From Bacillus thuringiensis (GTDB lineage: Bacteria > Bacillota > Bacilli > Bacillales > Bacillaceae_G), in the NCBI RefSeq assembly GCF_022095615.2, contig NZ_CP155559.1, forward strand, positions 555,501 to 619,500: a stretch of DNA of 64,000 nucleotides. The letters are read 5' to 3'. Below, one piece after another: positions 1 to 8,849 of the stretch (its first letter is position 1; each line of letters starts with the position of its first letter). The position numbers and the translations under genes are program-made. Below the pieces are notes generated by a model that was not told the DNA's origin, searched no databases, and saw only the letters and a list, made by a program, of their open reading frames with translations.

Positions 1-80
1 AAATTAAGAACTATAATCTTTGAAAGAGGTGGGGCATACACATAACAAAAAAGGGATTGTTTAAGAGAGGGGGATAAGGA

Positions 81-629
81 ATGGTTTTGTTTGGTTATCC
101 ACTTGAAACAATTTATTTATATGGATTTATTATTGCTACTATACTCACTGTGATTTATATCTTTTTTGGAGATATATTTGAATCCATATTTAGTTTTGGA
201 GGCGGATCGGTATCCGTTGTTACTTTATTACTTAGTTTTTTCGCCATGTTATGTGGACTTAGTTATATAGGAGAATATTTATTTTCCTTTAATAGCATTC
301 TTATTTTCGGGGCTGCATTTGCTATATCCTTTATTGGTGTTTTCATAATGAAAATATTAATTTTAAAGCCGATTGCAGAAGCAGAACAAAACACTGTGCA
401 GCGTATGGATGAATTCATTGGTTGTAAGGGAGAGGTCATTACGACTATTCCTACAGAAGGGTTTGGTGAAGTATTAATTTCCTCCCAATTTGGAAACAAT
501 GCAATCCTAGCTAAAACAGTTGGAAAGAAAGATATTTCACAAGGAACTGAAGTTATTATCGAGGGAGTCCAAGATGGTGTTTTGCTTGTACAGAACATCG
601 CCTATTCTTTAAAGAAACCAAAATTATAA
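81..629 (+). CDS. yuaF: NfeD-like membrane protein (YuaF type)
   Basis: Short NfeD family membrane protein of 182 residues. The N-terminal half holds about three hydrophobic segments (roughly residues 10-28, 40-60 and 70-95). The C-terminal half (about 105-175) is a soluble, glycine-rich OB-fold-like domain with an FIGCKGEVITTIPTEGFGEV stretch. In Bacillus such proteins pair with flotillin in membrane microdomains, and here the flotillin gene follows after only 12 bp, so the two are almost certainly cotranscribed. The start has an AGAGGGGGATAAGGA ribosome site directly in front. The B. subtilis yuaF-floT arrangement is the basis for the symbol; the partnership is known for the family and was not tested here. 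Confidence 0.88.
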   Translation: MVLFGYPLETIYLYGFIIATILTVIYIFFGDIFESIFSFGGGSVSVVTLLLSFFAMLCGLSYIGEYLFSFNSILIFGAAFAISFIGVFIMKILILKPIAEAEQNTVQRMDEFIGCKGEVITTIPTEGFGEVLISSQFGNNAILAKTVGKKDISQGTEVIIEGVQDGVLLVQNIAYSLKKPKL

Positions 630-641
630 GGGGGAATTTAC

Positions 642-2216
642 ATGACGATTCCATTAATTATCGGTGGAGTTTTACTCGCAATTTTAATTCTACTTATTTT
701 AGTATTCATTACGAAGTATCGAACAGTTGGACCAGATGAAGCATTAATTGTGACAGGGAACTGGCTTGGTGGTGGAAAGAATGTTGTTACCACTGATGAT
801 GGAAAGAAGATTAAGATTATTCGCGGTGGTGGTACTTTCGTTGTGCCAATTATGCAAAGAGGAGAGCCTTTAAGTCTATTAAACTACAAATTAGAAGTGG
901 GAACACGTGATACGTATACGAAACAAGGTGTACCGATTACAGTAAACGGTGTTTCTATTATTAAAGTAGGATCGACAATTGAAGAAGTTTCTACAGCAGC
1001 TGAACAATATTTAGGAAAAGAAACAGAAGAGTTAAAAATAGAAGCAAAAGAAGTTTTAGAAGGGCATCTCCGCGCTATCTTATCTTCTATGACAGTAGAA
1101 GATGCGTATAGTAATAGAGAGCAATTTGCTCAAAAGGTACATGAAGTAGCTTCTACAGATTTAAAGAAGATGGGACTTCGTATCGTTTCCTTTACAATTA
1201 AAGAAATAATGGATAAAAACGGATACTTAGATGCGCTTGGTCAGCCACAAATTGCAATGGTTAAGCGTGATGCAACAGTTGCGAATGCAGAGCGTGAAAA
1301 AGAGGCACGAATTGAAAAAGCTCGTGCTGAGAAAGAAGCAAAAGAAGCAGAATATCAACGTGATGCACAAATCGCTGAAGCTGAAAAACATAAAGAATTA
1401 AAAGTACAATCTTATAAGAGGGATCAAGAACAAGCTCGTGCAGATGCGGATCTTTCTTACGAATTACAACAGGCGAAAGCGCAACAAGGTGTTACAGAAG
1501 AGCAAATGCGAGTTAAAATCATTGAGCGTGAAAAGCAAATTGAATTAGAAGAAAAAGAAATTGCGCGTCGTGAAAAGCAATATGATGCAGAAGTAAAGAA
1601 AAAGGCAGATGCAGATCGCTATGCTGTTGAACAATCAGCAGAAGCGGAAAAAGTAAAACAAATGAAAAAAGCAGATGCAGATCAATATAAAATTGAAGCG
1701 GAAGCAAGAGCACGTGCAGAAGAAGTTCGTGTAGAAGGTTTAGCGAAGGCGGAAATCGAAAAAGCGCAAGGTCAAGCAAAAGCAGAAGTACAAAAAGCAC
1801 AAGGTACAGCGGAAGCAGATGTTATCAGATTAAAAGGTTTAGCAGAAGCGGAAGCGAAACAAAAAATTGCAGAGGCATTTGAGTTATATGGCCAAGCGGC
1901 GATTATGGATATGGTTCTTAACATGCTTCCAAGTTATGCGAAGGAAGTTGCAAGTCCACTTAGCAACATTGATAAGATTACAGTTGTCGATACAGGCGGC
2001 GGTGGTAAAAATAGCGGCGCTGGAAAAGTTGCAGGTTATGCGACTGATTTAATGGCAACGATGCAAGAAACATTAAAAGCTTCTTCTGGCATTGATTTAA
2101 AAGAGTTATTAGAAGGATTTGCAGGAAAAGGAGCGGTACAACAATTATCAAACGATAAACCTGTTGTATCTGTATTAGAAGATGAGAAAAAAGAAGTAGA
2201 AAAAGATAAAGAATAG
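642..2216 (+). CDS. floT: Flotillin FloT, membrane microdomain scaffold
   Basis: Flotillin of 524 residues, about the usual length. An N-terminal hydrophobic anchor (residues 3-23) precedes a SPFH/PHB domain (about 25-200). A very long Ala/Glu/Lys-rich coiled coil (about 205-420) follows, with many EAE, KAEVQKA and KAQG repeats typical of flotillins. The C-terminus is Gly-rich and then acidic. It is expected to oligomerise on the inner face of the membrane and organise lipid domains that carry signalling proteins and transporters. It forms an operon with the upstream NfeD-like gene. The start follows an AAGGGGGAA ribosome site. A hairpin (2228-2258) lies just after the stop. Confidence 0.95.
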   Translation: MTIPLIIGGVLLAILILLILVFITKYRTVGPDEALIVTGNWLGGGKNVVTTDDGKKIKIIRGGGTFVVPIMQRGEPLSLLNYKLEVGTRDTYTKQGVPITVNGVSIIKVGSTIEEVSTAAEQYLGKETEELKIEAKEVLEGHLRAILSSMTVEDAYSNREQFAQKVHEVASTDLKKMGLRIVSFTIKEIMDKNGYLDALGQPQIAMVKRDATVANAEREKEARIEKARAEKEAKEAEYQRDAQIAEAEKHKELKVQSYKRDQEQARADADLSYELQQAKAQQGVTEEQMRVKIIEREKQIELEEKEIARREKQYDAEVKKKADADRYAVEQSAEAEKVKQMKKADADQYKIEAEARARAEEVRVEGLAKAEIEKAQGQAKAEVQKAQGTAEADVIRLKGLAEAEAKQKIAEAFELYGQAAIMDMVLNMLPSYAKEVASPLSNIDKITVVDTGGGGKNSGAGKVAGYATDLMATMQETLKASSGIDLKELLEGFAGKGAVQQLSNDKPVVSVLEDEKKEVEKDKE

Positions 2217-2227
2217 TAAAGTGGGAG

Positions 2228-2261
2228 GAACCTCTAGTAAGTGAGATACTAGAGGTTCTTC
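2228..2261 (+). terminator. Stem-loop after floT
   Basis: Perfect 12-bp inverted repeat (GAACCTCTAGTA / TACTAGAGGTTC) with a 7-nt loop a few bases after the flotillin stop. The following T-run is weak (TTCTTC), so it may be a leaky terminator or an mRNA-stabilising stem. Confidence 0.6.
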
Positions 2262-2458
2262 TGTGAATTATAATATTTCGAATAATATACATTTTTATAT
2301 ATTGTTTTAATTATTTAATTTATATAGAATGAAAAAGGTATGTATTAACTCTTTAATAGAAAAAGAGACAAAGAGTTGATACAATTTAATCGTATAATTT
2401 ATATAAAGAAATTAAATGTAAGGTAATTACATTTAAAATGTTATGGAGGGGTAGAAAT

Positions 2459-4435
2459 ATGTTTCAAGGGAAATTGAGGAGTAGTAGTTTAAAAGCAAAG
2501 TTACTTGTATCATTTGTTATCATTTTAATTCTTCCAAGTATTGTAATTGGTTGGACGTCTTATCAGCAAGCAAAGACAAACTTTAATGAAACAATTTTAC
2601 AAACAGCGGAAGATAACGTAAAGATTTTAAACAATGTTATTAACAAAGAGATAGACAGTAAAAAGGTAGACGCAGTATATTTTACCAAGTTATTTAATGG
2701 AGTAAGTTATGGAACGGATCAGCTCCAAAATGTGCAAAATAAATTAGAAGAATATAATAAATTACATCCAGAAATAGAAGCAATTTATACGGGAGCTAGT
2801 ACTGGACAATTTATTCAATCACCGTCTATTCAAATGCCAGATGGATATAATCCTACTGAAAGAGATTGGTATAAAGAAGCAGCGAAAAAAAGTGGAGAAG
2901 TGGTTATCACAGCCCCATATAAGTCAAGTACGACAGGGAATATTGTTATTACAATAGCAAAACAAAATGAGGATAAAAGTGGTGTTATCGGCATTGATTT
3001 AATTATTAATGATATTGTAAATACTTCAAAAATGGTCAATATCGGCAAAAAAGGATATGTAGCGATTTTCGACCAATCTAAAAATGTAATAGCGCACCCG
3101 ACGATGAAGCCAGGTAATAAAATAGAAGAAAAACTGGAGAAAGAATTATACAAACAGGAAACAGGTGAGTTTAAATTCAAACTTGATGGTGGGGATCGCA
3201 ATATTACCTTTATAACAAATAAGCAGACGGGATGGAAAATAGCAGGAATTATGCCTTCAAAAGAAATTATTGAGGCAGCTGAACCTATTTTCTATAAAAC
3301 GATAACTGTTATTGGTATTTCATTAATAATTGGCGGAATCTTAATTTACTTCATAATTGCTTCTATTATTAAGCCGTTAAAACAACTTGTTATATCATCG
3401 AAAAAGATTAGTGAAGGTGATTTAACAGAATCAATTACAGTTCATTCTAAAGATGAAATTGGACAGCTAGGAGAAAGCTTTAACGAGATGGCAGCATCAT
3501 TACAGAATGTCATTTCCAATATAAATACTTCAGCAAGTCATGTAGCGGCATCTTCAGAGGAATTAACAGCTAGTATGAAGCAGACAAGTGAAGCAACGGA
3601 ACAAATTACACAAGCAATAGAGCAAGTGTCGAGCGGAGCGGAAATACAAACGAAAGAAGTTGAAGAAGGGGCAACATTATTAGAAGAAGTTACAGAAGGA
3701 ATTCAGCGTGTTGCAGATAGTTCTTCATTAGTATCCACAGCATCTATGTATACGAAGAAAAAGGCTGAAGATGGTGGAAAGTTAGTTGAACAAACGGTGA
3801 ATCAAATGCAATTAATCCATGAGTCTGTTTCACAATCAGATAAAGTGATTGTTTTGTTAGATGATAAGTCTAAACAAATCGGAGCAATCCTTGAGGTGAT
3901 TCAACATATTGCAGAGCAGACAAATTTATTAGCATTAAATGCTGCAATTGAGGCTGCGAGAGCTGGAGAGCAAGGAAGAGGATTTGCAATTGTAGCAGAT
4001 GAAGTGCGAAAGTTAGCAGAACAATCAGGACAGTCTTCTACGGAAATTGGAAACCTAGTAAAAGAGATACAATTTGACATAAAAGAAACAGTAAGCTCTA
4101 TGAAGCAAGTTGGGACAGAAGTACAATCAGGACTTGTAGTTGCAAATGAAACGAAGCAAAGCTTTGCTGAAATATTGAAGTCTACAGATGATACAGTTGT
4201 ACAAATTGATAGTATGGTAGAGGTAGCGAAACAAATGACAGTAGATGCAAAACAAGTTAGTGGATCTATTAATGAAATTGCAGCTACGATTGAAGAAAAT
4301 GCAGCAAGCGTTCAAAATATTGCTGGCTCTTCAGAAGAACAATTAGCATCGGTAGATGAAATCAATGCAGCAGCAGTTCATTTATCGCAAATGGCAGAAG
4401 AATTACAAGAGATGATTGGGAAATTTAAAGTGTAA
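2459..4435 (+). CDS. Methyl-accepting chemotaxis protein with dCache sensor
   Basis: Transmembrane chemoreceptor of 658 residues. Order: TM1 (about 17-38), a large extracellular double-Cache domain (about 40-275, with the [14 protein letters not shown] and GYVAIFDQ motifs of this family), TM2 (about 283-303), HAMP (about 305-358), then the cytoplasmic signalling domain with the hairpin tip [21 protein letters not shown] take the ATG at 2459 because GGAGGGG lies 8 bp before it; an in-frame ATG at 2438 has no ribosome site. It stands upstream of a CitA/DcuS-type kinase, so a carboxylate ligand is plausible by context only. A close paralogue lies at 23044-25026 in the same type of neighbourhood. 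Confidence 0.94.
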   Translation: MFQGKLRSSSLKAKLLVSFVIILILPSIVIGWTSYQQAKTNFNETILQTAEDNVKILNNVINKEIDSKKVDAVYFTKLFNGVSYGTDQLQNVQNKLEEYNKLHPEIEAIYTGASTGQFIQSPSIQMPDGYNPTERDWYKEAAKKSGEVVITAPYKSSTTGNIVITIAKQNEDKSGVIGIDLIINDIVNTSKMVNIGKKGYVAIFDQSKNVIAHPTMKPGNKIEEKLEKELYKQETGEFKFKLDGGDRNITFITNKQTGWKIAGIMPSKEIIEAAEPIFYKTITVIGISLIIGGILIYFIIASIIKPLKQLVISSKKISEGDLTESITVHSKDEIGQLGESFNEMAASLQNVISNINTSASHVAASSEELTASMKQTSEATEQITQAIEQVSSGAEIQTKEVEEGATLLEEVTEGIQRVADSSSLVSTASMYTKKKAEDGGKLVEQTVNQMQLIHESVSQSDKVIVLLDDKSKQIGAILEVIQHIAEQTNLLALNAAIEAARAGEQGRGFAIVADEVRKLAEQSGQSSTEIGNLVKEIQFDIKETVSSMKQVGTEVQSGLVVANETKQSFAEILKSTDDTVVQIDSMVEVAKQMTVDAKQVSGSINEIAATIEENAASVQNIAGSSEEQLASVDEINAAAVHLSQMAEELQEMIGKFKV

Positions 4436-4446
4436 TAAAAAATGGT

Positions 4447-4484
4447 AAGAAACGAGGTAGTAATTTTATCTCGTTTCTTTTTTT
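4447..4484 (+). terminator. Rho-independent terminator after chemoreceptor
   Basis: AAGAAACGAG pairs with CTCGTTTCTT around an AT-rich loop and is followed by a run of T. Confidence 0.8.
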
Positions 4485-4594
4485 GGTGAAGATAAAAATA
4501 AAGAAATATAGAGTAACCGTGTTATGATTAGGTGTAATTATAAAAGACTGTATTTTCTTTAAATTCTATCTTTAATCATGTTAGGGGAATGGTT

Positions 4595-6199
4595 TTGAAA
4601 TTTAAAAAATTAAAACTACAACCGAGAATTACATTAACAATTAGTACACTTATTTTAGTTGTACTTCTGTTAACGAGTTATTTATTTTATTACATATTGT
4701 CTGAAACGGTAGAAGAGCAGATTGGGAAACGGGCTTTGCATGTTGCGAAAACAGTTGCTGCTATACCAGAAATCCAGGAAGCTTTTCAAAAAGAAAATCC
4801 TGCTTCTATTATTCAGCCAATTGCAGAAAAAATTCGAAATGATACAGATGCTGATTTTATTGTAGTTGGAAATAAAGAAGGAATTCGTTATGCACATCCT
4901 CAGAAAGAGAAAATAGGAGAAGCGATGGTTGGTGGAGATAACGAAGGAGTGTTATTAGAAGGAGAATCTTATGTTTCGAAAGCGACCGGATCATTGGGCC
5001 CTTCATTACGCGGCAAAGTTCCAATCCGTAATCAGGAAAACGAAATTATTGGCGTAGTGTCCGTTGGATTTTCAATGGATGATATTCATGGAGCCGTAGA
5101 AGTGTATGGAAAGCGTGTGTTTTGGATTACAATAGCAGGTCTTTTAATTGGGATAATCGGCTCTATATACTTAGCGAGAAGTATAAAAAGAATGATGTTT
5201 GGGATGGAGCCAGAAGAAATTTCATCTTTATATGAAGAGCATAGTACAGTGATTCAATCTGTACGCGAAGGGATTATTGTCATTGATCAAAATGGCATGA
5301 TTAGTTTAGTCAATCAAGCAGCTTATGATATTCTTTCGCTAGATAAACAACGAAATATTATTGGAGAATTTATTTTAAATGTAATTCCTAATTCAACGAT
5401 ACTAGATGTACTTCAAACTGGTGAAGAACAGTTTGATCGTCAATTAAATATAAAAGGGCAAGCTGTGATTGCGAATCGTCTACCTATTAAAGTAAAGAGT
5501 AAAGTAACGGGCGTTGTATCGAGCTTACGTTTGAAATCTGAAATGGATCAGTTAACAGCAGAATTATCTCAGACGAAGCAATATACAGAGGCATTACGAG
5601 CGCAAACGCATGAATATAACAATTTGTTATATACGCTTTCAGGGCTTATTCAGTTAGAATCATATGAGGATGCTTTAGAGCTTATTCATAAGGAAACAGC
5701 GGTATATCAAGATTTTGTTCAATTTATTATGAAGCGAATTCAAAATCCATGGTTAGGTGGAATTTTAATTGGATTCTATAATAGAGCACGAGAGTTGAAG
5801 ATTGATTTTATGCTAGATCGAGAAAGTAGCTTAGACAAATTAAGCCCGCACATTGAGAGTAATTATGTCGTTTCTATTTTAGGGAATTTAATTACGAATG
5901 CATTTGAAGCGATTGACAGAAATGAAGAGAATGATAAGAAAGTAAGAATGTTTGTAACTGATATCGGTGAAGAAATAGTAATTGAAGTGGAAGATTCAGG
6001 ACAAGGGATTCATGATGAAGTCATTACTAGCATATTCTATAAAGGCTATTCGACGAAAGAAGGCGGGAAGCGAGGATATGGATTAGCAAAAGTGAAAGAG
6101 TTAGTAGAAGATTTAAATGGAAGTATTGCAATCGAAAAAGGGGATCTAGGTGGTGCATTATTTATTATTGCATTACCAAAAGAGAGAGGCGAGTTGTAA
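4595..6199 (+). CDS. Sensor histidine kinase, CitA/DcuS family
   Basis: Membrane sensor kinase of the citrate/C4-dicarboxylate group, about 534 residues. TM1 (about 12-33), an extracellular PDC/sCache domain (about 35-170, with FIVVGNKEGIRYAHP), TM2 (about 174-194), a PAS domain (about 210-310), then the family's phosphoacceptor segment RAQTHEYNNLLYTLSGL with His 339, and a HATPase domain with N, G1 (EDSGQGI) and G2 (KRGYGLAKV) boxes. I prefer the TTG at 4595: AGGGG ends 7 bp before it, whereas the ATG at 4589 abuts that ribosome site. The stop overlaps the response-regulator start. In B. subtilis CitS senses citrate and drives citM; a citM-like gene lies downstream here on the other strand. 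Confidence 0.9.
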   Translation: MKFKKLKLQPRITLTISTLILVVLLLTSYLFYYILSETVEEQIGKRALHVAKTVAAIPEIQEAFQKENPASIIQPIAEKIRNDTDADFIVVGNKEGIRYAHPQKEKIGEAMVGGDNEGVLLEGESYVSKATGSLGPSLRGKVPIRNQENEIIGVVSVGFSMDDIHGAVEVYGKRVFWITIAGLLIGIIGSIYLARSIKRMMFGMEPEEISSLYEEHSTVIQSVREGIIVIDQNGMISLVNQAAYDILSLDKQRNIIGEFILNVIPNSTILDVLQTGEEQFDRQLNIKGQAVIANRLPIKVKSKVTGVVSSLRLKSEMDQLTAELSQTKQYTEALRAQTHEYNNLLYTLSGLIQLESYEDALELIHKETAVYQDFVQFIMKRIQNPWLGGILIGFYNRARELKIDFMLDRESSLDKLSPHIESNYVVSILGNLITNAFEAIDRNEENDKKVRMFVTDIGEEIVIEVEDSGQGIHDEVITSIFYKGYSTKEGGKRGYGLAKVKELVEDLNGSIAIEKGDLGGALFIIALPKERGEL

Positions 6200-6678
6200 T
6201 GGGTGAGGAGATTGAAGTATTGATTGTAGAAGATGATATTCGAATTGCGGACATTCATCGTCGTTTCACTGAAAAGATTGAGGGGTTTAAAGTAATTGGA
6301 ACAGCAACGACTGGAGAACAAGCGAAAGAATGGCTAGATTTTGTGAAGCCACAGCTCGTTTTATTAGACGTGTACTTACCTGATATGCAAGGAACGGAAC
6401 TTGTCACGTACATTAGGCATAATTTACATGATACAGATATTATTATGATTACAGCTGCATCGGAAACAGATGTAGTGAGGCACGCCCTGCGAGGCGGAGT
6501 AACAGATTATATCGTAAAGCCACTAATGTTTGACCGATTTAAAGCAAGTCTGGAAGGCTATCAAAAAAAGATTATACAGTTAAAGAAAAACAATCAATTA
6601 TCTACGGAGCAAATTGAATATTTATGGTCTCAAAGAGGCGTGAAGGGAAATGAAATAGAATATGCTCCGAAAGGGTAA
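6199..6678 (+). pseudogene. Response regulator (CitT/DcuR family), 5' exon, interrupted by IStron
   Basis: N-terminal receiver part of a citrate-type response regulator. The acidic pocket is E11/D12, the phosphorylation site is Asp 57 (LVLLDVYLPDM) and YIVKP is the switch lysine motif. After codon 159 (GGG) the frame reaches a TAA (6676-6678) that is the first sequence of an inserted element. The missing C-terminal helix-turn-helix is found in frame at 8591-8806. Joined, the two give 159 + 71 = 230 residues, a normal family length. The stretch is therefore either a DNA-level broken gene or an exon restored by group I splicing. The start overlaps the kinase stop (GTAATG), so kinase and regulator are translationally coupled. 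Typed as pseudogene only because the genomic frame is broken. Confidence 0.88.
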
Positions 6679-7120
6679 CTAACTGTTACGATTTATTTAA
6701 CCAATTATACCGAAAGTTAATTAAATATATCAGTAAGCCCTGCTAGTCAAGTGATTGGCTAGTAGTGAGGGTTAACTGCGGGCAATCCCTAAAGCTGATT
6801 GAACTACAACGTGGCTAGAAATGGTGAGCGTGAATGTTGCGAAAGCAGAAAAAATCAATCAGATGGTGCAAGGTTAAATCCTAAACACTAGAGCAATGGG
6901 TCTTCCGCCTCGAATCATCTAAGTCAAAATGGATAAGATGAACGTTCAACGACTATCTCGTATAACTGACGAGAGTACATCACAAGCCTATGGTGATGGA
7001 AAAATCCTCTATCTCTAAAGAGATAAACATATAGTCTGCGCTCATGTGAAAACAGGAGAAGTTCATAAGAGAACTGGCTAAGGAATTGCGCCCTTAGTTG
7101 AACGAGATAAATTTAATTAA
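6676..7120 (+). ncRNA. Group I intron ribozyme core
   Basis: Noncoding, strongly structured segment. The conserved R-like element GTTCAACGACTA (6944-6955) and S-like element AAACATATAGTCTG (7025-7038) pair as P7 (GACTA with TAGTC). Between them are a P8-like hairpin CTCGT/ACGAG (6957-6973), CATCAC/GTGATG (6978-6998) and TATCTC/GAGATA (7010-7025). A P2-like 10-bp stem lies at 6740-6765, a P4-like CTGCGGGC near 6775, and a P9-like CTAAGG/CCTTAG at 7078-7097. A terminal hairpin GTAAC/GTTAC (6675-6689) marks the 5' end. The 3' splice site should lie at the far right end of the element near 8590. Function is inferred from these conserved elements; subgroup not assigned. Confidence 0.83.
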
Positions 7121-7188
7121 ATCTATCAAGTCTCATTGAATCTACCGAATCTATGCATTATGGTAAATTCAATGAGGTGAGAATAATA

Positions 7189-7317
7189 ATGAAATTTTCA
7201 CGAGTTAGTCAAGTATCGGAATTAACAGGTTTGTATCCTAGTAGTCTTAGGAGAATGCTGGTGGAACACGCTACGATTCAGAAGAACAAATCTTCCATTA
7301 AAGGATTTAAATTCTGA
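7189..7317 (+). pseudogene. tnpA remnant (IS607-type serine recombinase, internal deletion)
   Basis: A 42-codon frame beginning MKFSRVSQVSELTG with a MerR-like helix-turn-helix start (VSELTGLYPSSLRRM), as at the N-terminus of IS607 TnpA serine recombinases. It has a good GAGGTGAG ribosome site. The resolvase-type catalytic domain, about 150 residues in the family, is absent. After about residue 23 the peptide switches to an unrelated tail and stops with a TGA overlapping the tnpB ATG (ATGA at 7317), the usual tnpA/tnpB junction. I read this as an internal deletion fusing the two ends of tnpA. It may now serve mainly to couple translation into tnpB. Confidence 0.7.
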
Positions 7318-8447
7318 TGATATTGGCGAAGAAAGTCAGACTGATTCCAACGCCTGAACAAGAAAAAGTGCTTAGAAACCATGCTGGTGCTGCAAGATTC
7401 GCTTATAGCTATTGTAAAAGAATGAGTGATAGATACTATAAGCTATTTGGAAAATCTGTTTCACAGTTAGCTTTACAGAAACGATTTACAAAGATCAAGA
7501 AGCGAAAGAGATATGAGTGGTTACATGACATCAACGCACAAGTTCCCAAACAGGCTTCAAAAGATTTTGACAAGGCGAGGAAACATTCGTTCAAAAAGTA
7601 CCAAAATGGTTATCACACTTCTTATAAATCCAAAAAAGATTTAATCCAAGGATTTTATGCCAATTATGAAAGACTGATTATAAGAAAGAAAGTAGTTCAT
7701 ATTCAGTCCATTGGAGAAGTGAAAACAAGCCAACAACTACCAAGAAACAAAAAACCATCAAATCCAAGAGTTACCTTTGATGGTCGTCACTGGTGGATTA
7801 GTGTAGGGTTCAAAGAATCCTTTGAAGCACAAGAATTAACCGATGAGTCGATTGGTGTGGATGTTGGTTTAAAAGAGCTGTTTGTGGCTTCTAATGGTAC
7901 GAAAGAACGAAATATAAACAAAGATGCCAAGGTTAAAAAACTTTTGAAAAGGAAAAAATCAGCACAAAGAGATATGTCTAGAAGATTTAAAAAAGGTGTA
8001 AAAATGCAATCTGCCGGATATGAAAAAGCTAAAACTGAGCACCTGCGGTTATCTAGGAAAATTATGAATATCCGAAATAACCATATCCATCAAGCAACAG
8101 CTAAATTGGTGAAAACCAAACCAATGAGGATTGTTGTGGAAGACTTATCTATCTCAAACCTGTTAAAAAACAAAAAACTATCGAAAGCATTTTCATTTCA
8201 AAAATTAAACTTCTTCTTTCAATATTTATCATACAAGTGCGAGAAGTATGGCATTGAGTATGTAAAAGCTGATACATGGTTCGCCTCAAGCCAGATTTGC
8301 TCATGTTGCGGAGTGAAATACGACCATTCAGTTCAACCAGAAGGACAGTGGAGTTTAAAAATACGTGAGTGGCGTTGTGTTCCATGCAATAGCCATCACG
8401 ATAGGGATGTAAATGCTGCGATAAATTTATCAAGATGGGTAAAATAA
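7317..8447 (+). CDS. tnpB: TnpB, RNA-guided nuclease of IS605/IS607 elements
   Basis: OrfB/TnpB protein of 376 residues, full length for the family. An N-terminal helix-turn-helix/REC-like part is followed by the split RuvC nuclease. Catalytic Asp 182 sits in GVDVGLKELF, Glu 275 in IVVEDLSISNL, and the last Asp (364, in HDRDVNAA) follows a four-Cys zinc motif (CSCCG and CVPC). All expected residues are present, so the enzyme looks active. TnpB proteins cut DNA with an omega-RNA taken from the element's 3' end, which helps the element persist at its site. The start overlaps the stop of the tnpA remnant. Confidence 0.93.
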   Translation: MILAKKVRLIPTPEQEKVLRNHAGAARFAYSYCKRMSDRYYKLFGKSVSQLALQKRFTKIKKRKRYEWLHDINAQVPKQASKDFDKARKHSFKKYQNGYHTSYKSKKDLIQGFYANYERLIIRKKVVHIQSIGEVKTSQQLPRNKKPSNPRVTFDGRHWWISVGFKESFEAQELTDESIGVDVGLKELFVASNGTKERNINKDAKVKKLLKRKKSAQRDMSRRFKKGVKMQSAGYEKAKTEHLRLSRKIMNIRNNHIHQATAKLVKTKPMRIVVEDLSISNLLKNKKLSKAFSFQKLNFFFQYLSYKCEKYGIEYVKADTWFASSQICSCCGVKYDHSVQPEGQWSLKIREWRCVPCNSHHDRDVNAAINLSRWVK

Positions 8448-8590
8448 ATGCTTGATAATAGGAGGTAACGATACTGCCTCGTGTGGAGTGTTATACCCCT
8501 CGTCCCTTCGGGGTTGCGAGAACACGATGAAGCACTAATTTGTGTAAATTTGATTGAATTGTATAGATTTAGTTAAGTTTATCGTATCGG
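8448..8590 (+). ncRNA. Predicted omega-RNA / right end of IStron
   Basis: Noncoding tail after tnpB with a nested structure: TCGTGT (8479-8484) pairs with ACACGA (8522-8527) and encloses a GC-rich hairpin CCCC/GGGG (8496-8513). In this family the TnpB guide scaffold derives from this region and the guide is the flanking DNA just past the right end, here the second exon of the regulator starting ATAGATCC. The same nucleotides also contain the intron's 3' splice site. Boundaries are inferred from the junction with the interrupted gene. Confidence 0.65.
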
Positions 8591-8806
8591 ATAGATCCTT
8601 TAACTTTAGCAAAAATAAAAAAGCATATGTTAACAGTGAATGAAGAAGGAATTACAGCAGAAGTGTTAAGTACAATGGTAGGAGTAAGCAGATCAACAGC
8701 GAGGCGTTATTTAGAGTATTTAATATCAGGAAAGAAAGTTCATGCGGAGCTTACATATGGGAGTGTAGGGAGACCAGAAAGAAGATATTTTCTTGTTTCT
8801 TCATAA
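8591..8806 (+). pseudogene. Response regulator (CitT/DcuR family), 3' exon
   Basis: Open 71-codon continuation of the regulator interrupted at 6675, beginning IDPLTLAKIKKHM and ending FLVSS. It contains the helix-turn-helix of the citrate/malate regulator group (ITAEVLSTMVGVSRSTARRY) and the terminal GSVGRPERRYFL motif, which matches GRPVSKL in the paralogue at 26706-27413. It has no start or ribosome site of its own. Its frame continues exactly from codon 159 of the 5' exon when 6676-8590 is removed. It is functional only if the intron splices or the element excises. Confidence 0.88.
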
Positions 8807-8807
8807 T

Positions 8808-8847
8808 AAAAAACAGTGGAGGATATATGTCCCCTACTGTTTTTTTA
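8808..8847. terminator. Bidirectional terminator between regulator and citM
   Basis: AAAAAACAGTGGAGG pairs with CCCCTACTGTTTTTTT. T-runs on both sides let it serve the two convergent genes. Confidence 0.8.
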
Positions 8848-8849
8848 TC

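Larger units (their letters stand above)
6676..8590 (+). mobile_element. IStron: group I intron fused to an IS607-type element
   Basis: An insertion of about 1,915 bp splits the response-regulator gene. The left part (6676 to about 7120) has group I intron features; the middle holds a 42-codon tnpA remnant and an intact tnpB; the right end (8448-8590) is a structured noncoding tail. Deleting 6676-8590 joins GGG to ATA GAT CCT and restores one continuous frame. No target duplication is seen. The junction fits IS607-type insertion between two G residues (6675-8589 is equivalent by sequence). Chimeras of this kind (CdISt1 in Clostridioides difficile, BcISt1 in the B. cereus group) are established. 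With tnpA deleted, this copy cannot move on its own. Confidence 0.85.

Noticed and set aside
6199..6678. A stand-alone short response regulator of 159 residues (receiver only).
   Set aside because: The in-frame helix-turn-helix lies at 8591-8806 after the inserted element, and the paralogue at 26706 has both parts in one frame.
6676..8590. A plain IS607/IS605 insertion or a group II intron.
   Set aside because: P7-type R/S elements and several group I helices fill the left 440 bp, and no reverse transcriptase or group II domain V is seen.
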